In this document: one piece after another, positions 58,310-64,000 of the stretch
Layout: every line of letters starts with the position of its first letter
How positions within the stretch are numbered: the stretch's first letter is position 1
From: Verrucomicrobiia bacterium
GTDB lineage: Bacteria > Verrucomicrobiota > Verrucomicrobiia > Limisphaerales > UBA11358
Direction of reading: 5' to 3'
Length of the DNA: 64,000 nucleotides
NCBI GenBank assembly: GCA_031290985.1
Contig: JARLJW010000026.1
Location: 1 to 64,000, forward strand
Program-made: the position numbers and the translations under genes
Notes under the pieces: generated by a model
What the model was told of the DNA's origin: nothing
Databases searched by the model: none
What the model saw: only the letters and a program-made list of their open reading frames with translations

Positions 58310-61300
58310 TCACGCAGCCTTGATCTTCATCATCAGGTCCTTGCTTTCCACGGCGTCGCTCACGCGGACGTTGATCTCCTCGACAACGCCGTCGCAGGGG
58401 GCGTAAATGGTGGTTTGCATCTTCATGGCCTCGAGCACGAAGAGCTTGTCGCCCTTCGCCACCTTGGCGCCGACGCTGACGGACAGCGTGGTGACCAGGC
58501 CGGGGATCGGCGCGCCGATGTCCGACGCCTTGGCGGGGTCGGCCTTGACGCGGGCCTTGACGGTGGGTTTCACCGAGCGGTCCACGACGGAGAGCTGGCG
58601 CGCCATGCCGTTCAGTTCAAAGCTCACGGTGCGCTTGCCCTCGGCATCCACCGCGCCGAGGTTGACCAGGCGGATGAACAGCGTCTTGCCGGACTCGATC
58701 TCCACGGAAACTTCCTGGCCGATCTTCATGCCGTAGAAGAACGCCGGGGTGGGCAGCACGGACAGGTCGCTGAAGTCGCGCTCCATCTTGGCGTAACCGG
58801 CGAACACTTCCGGATACATGATGTGGCTGAAGACATCATCGTCCGTGACCTCGCGCTTGAGCTTCGTGGAAAGCTCCTCCTCGATCTTTTTGAAGTTGAG
58901 CGGTTTCAGCTCCGCGCCCGGGCGGCCCTTGATCGGCTTGCGGTTGCCGAGGACGATGTGCTGGAGCTTCTTCGGCCAGCCGCCCATCGGCTGGCCGAGG
59001 CCGCCGCTCAACATATCGATGACCGATTCCGGGAACGGCACGCTGCCGGGTTCGAGGTTCAGCACATCGGCGGGCTTGATGCCGCGCGTGATGAGGAACA
59101 TGGTCATGTCGCCGACGACCTTGCTGCTGGGCGTGACTTTGACGATATCGCCGAAAAGCTGGTTGACCTCGGCGTACGTGCGCGCAATCTCCGGCCAGCG
59201 ATGGGCAAGGCCCATGGCGGAGGCCTGTTCCTTGAGATTGGTGAACTGGCCGCCGGGCATCTCGTGCAAATAGACTTCGGCGCTGCCCGCCTTGGGCGAC
59301 GTGTCGAACGGCGCGTAGTAACCGCGCACCTGTTCCCAGTAATCCGAGAACTCGTTCAAGGCATCAATGTCCAGGCCGGTGTCGCGCTTGGTGAACTGCA
59401 GGGCGGCGACGACGGAATTCATGTTCGGCTGGCTGGTCGAACCGCTCATGGCGGAGATGGCCAAATCGGCGACGTCCACGCCCGCCTCGGCGGCGGACAG
59501 GATCGACGCGGCGGAAATGCCGCTCGTATCGTGCGTGTGGAAATGGATGGGAATGCCGATCTCCTCCTTCAACGCTTTCACCAACACGCTGGCGGCGGCG
59601 GGTTTGCACAGGCCGGCCATGTCCTTGATGGCGAGCATGTGCGCGCCCATCTTTTCCTGTTCCTTGGCCAGCTTGAGGTAATATTTGAGCGAATATTTGT
59701 CGCGCGCGGGGTCGAGGATGTTGCCGGTGTAACAGATGGCGCCCTCGCAGATGGCGTGCGTCTCATTGACCGCCTCCATGGCGACCTTGAGGTTCGGCAG
59801 ATAATTCAGCGAATCGAACACGCGGAAGATGTCCATGCCCGCCTCGGCGGAATGCTTGACGAACCCGGCCACGGCGTTGTCCGGATAATTGGAATAGCCG
59901 ACGGCGTTCGAGCCGCGGAACAACATCTGGAAACAGATGTTCGGAATGTGCTCACGAAGGACGCGCAGGCGGCGCCACGGGTCTTCGTGGAGAAAACGCA
60001 TGGCGGTGTCGAACGTCGCCCCGCCCCACATCTCCAGGCTGAACAGGTTCGGCGTGCGGCGCGCGACGGCATCGGCCACGGCGATCATGTCGTAGCTGCG
60101 CAAACGCGTGGCGAAGAGCGATTGATGCGCGTCGCGGAACGTGGTGTCGGTGACGAGCAACTGCTTCTGCTTGAGCGTCCACTCCGCGAATTTTTTCGGG
60201 CCGAGCTCCAGCAGCAACTGGCGCGTGCCCTTCGGCGGCGCTTGCTTGGTGTCAAAGGCCGGCACGCGCGCGGCGGTGAAATTTTCCTTGGGAACAAAGC
60301 CCTTCGCCTGCGGATTGCCGTTGACGGTGACGTCGCCGATGAAGTTCAACAGCTTGGTGGCGCGGTCGCGCTTGGGCTTGAACTTGAACAGCTCCGGCGT
60401 GGTGTCGATGAGCGTGGTGGTGGCCTGGCCGCTGCTGAAAATGGGGTTGTGGATGACGTTTTCGAGGAACGGGATGTTCGTCTTCACGCCGCGGATGCGG
60501 AACTCGCGCAGCGCGCGGTCCATGCGCTGCAACGCCGCGCTGAACGTCGGCGCGGAGGCCGTGAGCTTGACCAGCAGCGAATCGTAAAACGGCGTGATGA
60601 CCGCGCCGCCGTAACCCATGCCGCCATCCAGCCGCACGCCAAAACCGCCCGCGCTGCGATAGGTGAGGATGCGTCCGTAGTCGGGTTGAAATTTATTCTC
60701 CGGATCTTCGGTGGTGATGCGCGCCTGCACGGCGAAGCCGTTGCGCGGAATGTCTTCCTGCGCGGGAATGCCGACCTCCGGGCTGTGCATGGGCTTGCCG
60801 TCGGCGATGAGGATCTGCGAGCGCACGAGGTCGATGCCGGTGATGACCTCGGTGACCGTGTGCTCCACCTGGATGCGCGGGTTCATCTCGATGAAGAACC
60901 ATTCCTTGGTGTCCTGATCGACGAGAAATTCGACCGTGCCGGCGTTGTTGTATTTGATCTCCTTGCAGAGCTTGACGGCGGCGTAACACAGTTCGTCACG
61001 CACGGTCTTGTCCAAATCCACGCTGGGCGCGATCTCGATGACCTTCTGGTGACGGCGCTGTACGGAGCAATCGCGTTCGTGCAGATGCACCACGCGCCCG
61101 TGCTTGTCTCCGAGAATCTGCACCTCAATGTGCTTGGCGCGCGGGATGTAGCGCTCCAAAAAGACGGCGGGATTGCCGAATGCCCGGCCCGCCTCACCCT
61201 GCGCCTCGTCGAGCAAATCCGCCAGGTCGCCGGGCTTGTGAACGACCCTCATGCCGCGTCCGCCGCCACCGAAGGCGGCCTTGATGATGAGCGGGAAACC

Positions 61301-61780
61301 GATTTCCTTGGCCGTCTTCAACGCCTCGCCGCGATCGGAGATGGCGTCCTCCGTGCCCGGCAGGGTCGGCACGTTGACCTTTTGTGCGAGGGCGCGGGCG
61401 GCGGTCTTGTCGCCCATCATGCGGAGCAGATTTTCATCCGGCCCGATGAAGGTGATGCCGGCCTCGAAACACGCCTTGGCGAAGTCCGCATTTTCGGAAA
61501 GGAAACCGTAGCCCGGATGGATGAAATCGACGCCCTTCTCCTTCGCCAGCGCCACGATGCCGGGGATGTCCAGATACGCGCCGACGGGCCCCTTCCCTTC
61601 ACCGACGACGTAGGCCTCATCCGCCTTGAAGCGGTGAATGGCGAGGCGGTCCTCCTGCGCATAGATGGCAACGGTGCGGAATCCGAGTTCGGTGGCCGCG
61701 CGAAAGATGCGGATGGCGATCTCGCTGCGGTTGGCGACGAGCAATTTGCGCTGACGTGACGGGGCGGCGTTGGAAATCAT
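58310..61780 (-). CDS. pyc: Pyruvate carboxylase
   Basis: Biotin carboxylase start 'RKLLVANRSEIAIRIFRAATELG', carboxyltransferase 'VTDTTFRDAHQSLFATRLR', biotinyl 'KLFVLEAMKMQTTIYAPCDG' in one chain. Confidence 0.97.
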   Translation of the reverse strand: MISNAAPSRQRKLLVANRSEIAIRIFRAATELGFRTVAIYAQEDRLAIHRFKADEAYVVGEGKGPVGAYLDIPGIVALAKEKGVDFIHPGYGFLSENADFAKACFEAGITFIGPDENLLRMMGDKTAARALAQKVNVPTLPGTEDAISDRGEALKTAKEIGFPLIIKAAFGGGGRGMRVVHKPGDLADLLDEAQGEAGRAFGNPAVFLERYIPRAKHIEVQILGDKHGRVVHLHERDCSVQRRHQKVIEIAPSVDLDKTVRDELCYAAVKLCKEIKYNNAGTVEFLVDQDTKEWFFIEMNPRIQVEHTVTEVITGIDLVRSQILIADGKPMHSPEVGIPAQEDIPRNGFAVQARITTEDPENKFQPDYGRILTYRSAGGFGVRLDGGMGYGGAVITPFYDSLLVKLTASAPTFSAALQRMDRALREFRIRGVKTNIPFLENVIHNPIFSSGQATTTLIDTTPELFKFKPKRDRATKLLNFIGDVTVNGNPQAKGFVPKENFTAARVPAFDTKQAPPKGTRQLLLELGPKKFAEWTLKQKQLLVTDTTFRDAHQSLFATRLRSYDMIAVADAVARRTPNLFSLEMWGGATFDTAMRFLHEDPWRRLRVLREHIPNICFQMLFRGSNAVGYSNYPDNAVAGFVKHSAEAGMDIFRVFDSLNYLPNLKVAMEAVNETHAICEGAICYTGNILDPARDKYSLKYYLKLAKEQEKMGAHMLAIKDMAGLCKPAAASVLVKALKEEIGIPIHFHTHDTSGISAASILSAAEAGVDVADLAISAMSGSTSQPNMNSVVAALQFTKRDTGLDIDALNEFSDYWEQVRGYYAPFDTSPKAGSAEVYLHEMPGGQFTNLKEQASAMGLAHRWPEIARTYAEVNQLFGDIVKVTPSSKVVGDMTMFLITRGIKPADVLNLEPGSVPFPESVIDMLSGGLGQPMGGWPKKLQHIVLGNRKPIKGRPGAELKPLNFKKIEEELSTKLKREVTDDDVFSHIMYPEVFAGYAKMERDFSDLSVLPTPAFFYGMKIGQEVSVEIESGKTLFIRLVNLGAVDAEGKRTVSFELNGMARQLSVVDRSVKPTVKARVKADPAKASDIGAPIPGLVTTLSVSVGAKVAKGDKLFVLEAMKMQTTIYAPCDGVVEEINVRVSDAVESKDLMMKIKAA

Positions 61781-61862
61781 ATTTGCAAGGGCAGATGAAA
61801 CCCAAAAACGCGGCGGCAATCAATGCGGGAAATGGGGAAAATGAGTTGGGGGGCGCAGCTCA

Positions 61863-61973
61863 ACACTGTCCTTAAACGCGGGGTGCCTGCCCGTTTGGAG
61901 TTCCGCCTTTAGGCGGTCAGGCGCGTCATTTACCTGAACCGCCTAAAGGCGGAACTCCGAACAAGGACAGTGT
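61863..61973. repeat. Long inverted-repeat element (MITE/REP-like)
   Basis: Outer arms ACACTGTCCTT/AAGGACAGTGT; inner arms GTTTGGAGTTCCGCCTTTAGGCGGTCAGG/CCTGAACCGCCTAAAGGCGGAACTCCGAAC (1 mismatch, 1 indel). Confidence 0.75.
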
Positions 61974-62138
61974 CAAGATGCGCCCTGAGTTTGGCTGTGT
62001 CAGCGTCAGGTTTTCGCCTTGGCGTTTAGACCAAGCGGGAACGAATCCATTCAACCGCAGATGGACGCGGATAGCTGTGGCACAAAGTGCAGAAAACCAG
62101 GGGAATTGGGTTAAAATGCATCTCAAAATTATTTTTCA

Positions 62139-62159
62139 GTTGGACAGCCTTTGTCCAAC
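62139..62159. promoter_or_regulatory. Inverted repeat GTTGGACA-gcctt-TGTCCAAC
   Basis: Perfect 8-bp arms about 57 bp upstream of ORF 62216. Confidence 0.45.
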
Positions 62160-62215
62160 CCCCTCTGGCAGGATCGGGTCATGAAAACTAAAAAAATGAA
62201 CAAAAGGACGAGGTT

Positions 62216-62644
62216 ATGAGCACGCAAAATAAGGATTTTAACCGGGCGATGGAGTTGCTGACCAGCATGACGGCGGAGACGTCGGAATCAAAGCGGGTGG
62301 CGGCGGCCATGGGCGAAATGGCCACGGACTGGCTCACGCCGCATTATCTGCTGGCGTTGAGCGACCGGATGGCGGCGGCGACGGACGACCTGGCGCGGTT
62401 CAAGCTGATGCGGAAGGCGGCCCGGGATGTGGTGACTTTCCAGCGCAGCGGCCTGTCGTGCGCGCGGCTGCAACTGGACCGGGAGCGGCTGGCGTTCAAA
62501 CAAAAAGTGCATCAGGACGCCATCGAAACCAAACGGCAGTTGGAAGAGCGGCGGGACCCCAACGAGCCGATGACGGAGGCGGAACTGAAGGCCTGCGTGG
62601 ACAAGGTGGATGAGATTTTTGGGTTCAAAAAGGTTCAAACGTGA
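62216..62644 (+). CDS. Small helical protein of unknown function, related to ORF 63050
   Basis: ORF with AGGACGAGG ribosome-binding-like sequence; 'WLTPHYLLALSDRM...RFKLMRKAARDVVTFQRSGLSCARLQLDRERLAF' aligns with ORF 63050. Confidence 0.75.
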   Translation: MSTQNKDFNRAMELLTSMTAETSESKRVAAAMGEMATDWLTPHYLLALSDRMAAATDDLARFKLMRKAARDVVTFQRSGLSCARLQLDRERLAFKQKVHQDAIETKRQLEERRDPNEPMTEAELKACVDKVDEIFGFKKVQT

Positions 62645-62688
62645 TATGGGATGGGGATGCGAGATATGGGAAAAACAAAAGGTTTTGA

Positions 62689-62794
62689 CACGAATTTCAC
62701 GAATTTCACGAATTTCACGAATTTCACGAATTTCACGAATTTCACGAATTTCACGAATTTCACGAATTTCACGAATTTCACGAATTTCACGAAT
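62689..62794. repeat. 9-bp tandem repeat (CACGAATTT), 11 full copies plus 7 nt
   Basis: Direct count; all full copies identical. Confidence 0.97.
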
Positions 62795-62844
62795 GAGAAA
62801 TGTAGAAATAGAACGTGATAGGCGGGCCGACCCCCTCATCCTAG

Positions 62845-62868
62845 CCTTCTCCCCCAAGTGGGAGAAGG
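62845..62868. repeat. Palindromic repeat CCTTCTCCC-ccaagt-GGGAGAAGG
   Basis: Perfect 9-bp arms; related element at 63643. Confidence 0.7.
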
Positions 62869-62984
62869 GATCCGCGTTGGGTGGTTATAGGCGCATGACC
62901 ATGAGAGGTGTATCGGCTCTGCTCTTTTCCACAGAGCCGCAAGCATGCCTGACGCAACCTCAATTTGCTGGGAATTTTGAATTT

Positions 62985-63014
62985 ATCCGACTGAATCCGA
63001 CTAAATCCGACTGT
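62985..63014. repeat. Three direct 10-bp repeats ATCCGACTNN
   Basis: ATCCGACTga ATCCGACTaa ATCCGACTgt, 35 bp upstream of ORF 63050. Confidence 0.8.
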
Positions 63015-63049
63015 TAAATTTTTCAAAGGCCCAATCCAAAGCCAAATTT

Positions 63050-63586
63050 ATGAACCTGACACGTAACGGAAAAATCGCCCGGCTGCCGGACGGCCTGCGG
63101 GAGGAACTTAACCGCCGGTTGCTGAACGGGGAACGGGGCAACAAACTGGTGGTGTGGCTCAATGCGCAGCCGGAGGTCCAGGCGGTCATGGCGGAGGAAT
63201 TCGACGGCGGTGCGATCCGGCCGCAAAATCTCTCCGAGTGGAAACAGGGCGGCTACGCGGACTGGCTGGGGCAGCAGGAGGCGCTGAAGATGCTGAAAAA
63301 ACTGTTCAGCGACGGGGAGGTGCCGTTCTCGGCGGCCCAAGGTCCGATTGCGGACAAAACGGTGGCGTGGCTGGCGGCGCGTTATCTGGTGGAGGCCCAG
63401 AAGCTCAAGGCCGGCGAGGATGAGGCGGACTGGAACCGGTTGCGGGAATTATGTCACGACGTGCTGGCATTGCGGCGGGCCAATCATCACGCGCAGCGGC
63501 TGGAGTTCGAGCGGGGCCTGGCGGTCCTGGCGGACGGCCACCATGACAGACAGCCATCAAACAGCTTTGCCGATGAACGCTCTTGA
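63050..63586 (+). CDS. Unknown-function protein with N-terminal HTH-like region
   Basis: 'NGKIARLPDGLREELNRRLLNGERGNKLVVWLNAQPEVQAVMAEEFDGGAIRPQNLSEWKQGGYADWL...'; shares C-terminal motif with ORF 62216. Confidence 0.8.
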   Translation: MNLTRNGKIARLPDGLREELNRRLLNGERGNKLVVWLNAQPEVQAVMAEEFDGGAIRPQNLSEWKQGGYADWLGQQEALKMLKKLFSDGEVPFSAAQGPIADKTVAWLAARYLVEAQKLKAGEDEADWNRLRELCHDVLALRRANHHAQRLEFERGLAVLADGHHDRQPSNSFADERS

Positions 63587-63642
63587 TTTTGTGAGGCACC
63601 TTGGCTGGCGGCGCGAACTCCCACTCATCCGCCCTGCGGGCA

Positions 63643-63667
63643 CCTTCTCCCCCGATGGGGGCGAAGG
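63643..63667. repeat. Palindromic repeat CCTTCtCCCCC-gat-GGGGGcGAAGG
   Basis: Direct reading; one internal mismatch. Confidence 0.6.
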
Positions 63668-63734
63668 AAATCGCGGCGGGTGGCTCGGTAATTGCGGTCA
63701 GAGTTGTTTGCCCAAACCATTGCCACGTTGGGCC

Positions 63735-63779
63735 GGGCGGCAGGCTGCCGCCCTCTACGTCAGGCCGGGAGGCCTGACG
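63735..63779. repeat. Two adjacent REP-like hairpins
   Basis: GGGCGGCA-ggc-TGCCGCCC (63735-63753) and CGTCAGGCC-ggga-GGCCTGACG (63758-63779). Confidence 0.75.
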
Positions 63780-63839
63780 CTACCGGACACGAAACAGGTT
63801 TGATTCTTCATGCTTAATTCTGCATTCTTCCCTCCCTAA

Positions 63840-64000
63840 ATGAGCCTTTCCGAACATCGTCAGGCGATTGATAAACTGGACGCGCAGATCGTCCGGCTGC
63901 TCAACGAGCGCACGCGCCATGTGCTGGCCATCGGCGAAATCAAGCTCGCGGCGGGCGAGGAGATCTACGCGCCGCACCGCGAACGCGCCGTGTTCGACCG
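63840..64000 (+). CDS. pheA: Chorismate mutase (AroQ) domain, probably prephenate dehydratase; truncated by window end
   Basis: Own translation: MSLSEHRQAIDKLDAQIVRLLNERTRHVLAIGEIKLAAGEEIYAPHRERAVFD; open at the window end, so absent from the ORF track. Confidence 0.85.
   Translation, partial: MSLSEHRQAIDKLDAQIVRLLNERTRHVLAIGEIKLAAGEEIYAPHRERAVFD

Noticed and set aside
58415-61759. 1114-aa plus-strand ORF opposite pyruvate carboxylase
   Set aside because: Fully antisense to an unmistakable pyc; translation is His/Arg/Asp-rich low-information sequence typical of antisense frames in high-GC genes.
62689-62794. CRISPR array
   Set aside because: Repeats are contiguous 9-mers with no spacers, and no Cas genes were seen.
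62288-63017. ORFs 62288-62857 (-) and 62610-63017 (+) encoding REIREI/ISRISR repeats
   Set aside because: Open only because the 9-bp DNA repeat is a multiple of three; they overlap the better supported ORF 62216. Treated as a DNA repeat, not as proteins.

Overview
High-GC bacterial chromosome segment. Gene content, dispersed-repeat style and a VPDSG/PEP-CTERM-like protein suggest Verrucomicrobia (inference). Main blocks: (1) 0.2-3 kb: two secreted proteins on the minus strand, one FnIII and one DUF4114-like with a divergent C-terminal anchor. (2) 3.6-41.3 kb: a large exopolysaccharide/O-antigen cluster with a Wzc-like kinase, NusG/RfaH-like antiterminator, WcaJ-like sugar transferase, GbsR/MarR-like regulator, Wzm/Wzt transporter, about 15 glycosyltransferases, methyltransferases, acyltransferases, a Wzy-like protein, WecG/TagA, GMC oxidoreductase and epimerase. 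(3) 41.4-45.7 kb: a giant secreted LamG/FnIII protein. (4) 46-55.9 kb: a ten-gene tightly packed operon (RDD, SpoIIM, DUF58, MoxR, DUF4350-like, DUF4129-like, zinc-ribbon and GYF proteins). (5) 56-61.8 kb: pyruvate carboxylase with a DNA methyltransferase/endonuclease pair directly downstream. (6) 61.8-63.8 kb: a repeat-dense island with two apparently paralogous small proteins of unknown function, a 9-bp tandem array (11.8 copies), a 10-bp triple direct repeat and several palindromes, ending at a truncated chorismate mutase/pheA. The strongest candidates for something undescribed are island (6) and a shared inverted-repeat regulatory site (TTGTTC-N10-GAACAA) in front of the regulator and in front of the EPS kinase/anchor-protein genes. 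No rRNA, tRNA, CRISPR array or transposase was recognised. Domain names come from reading the translations; no database search was run.
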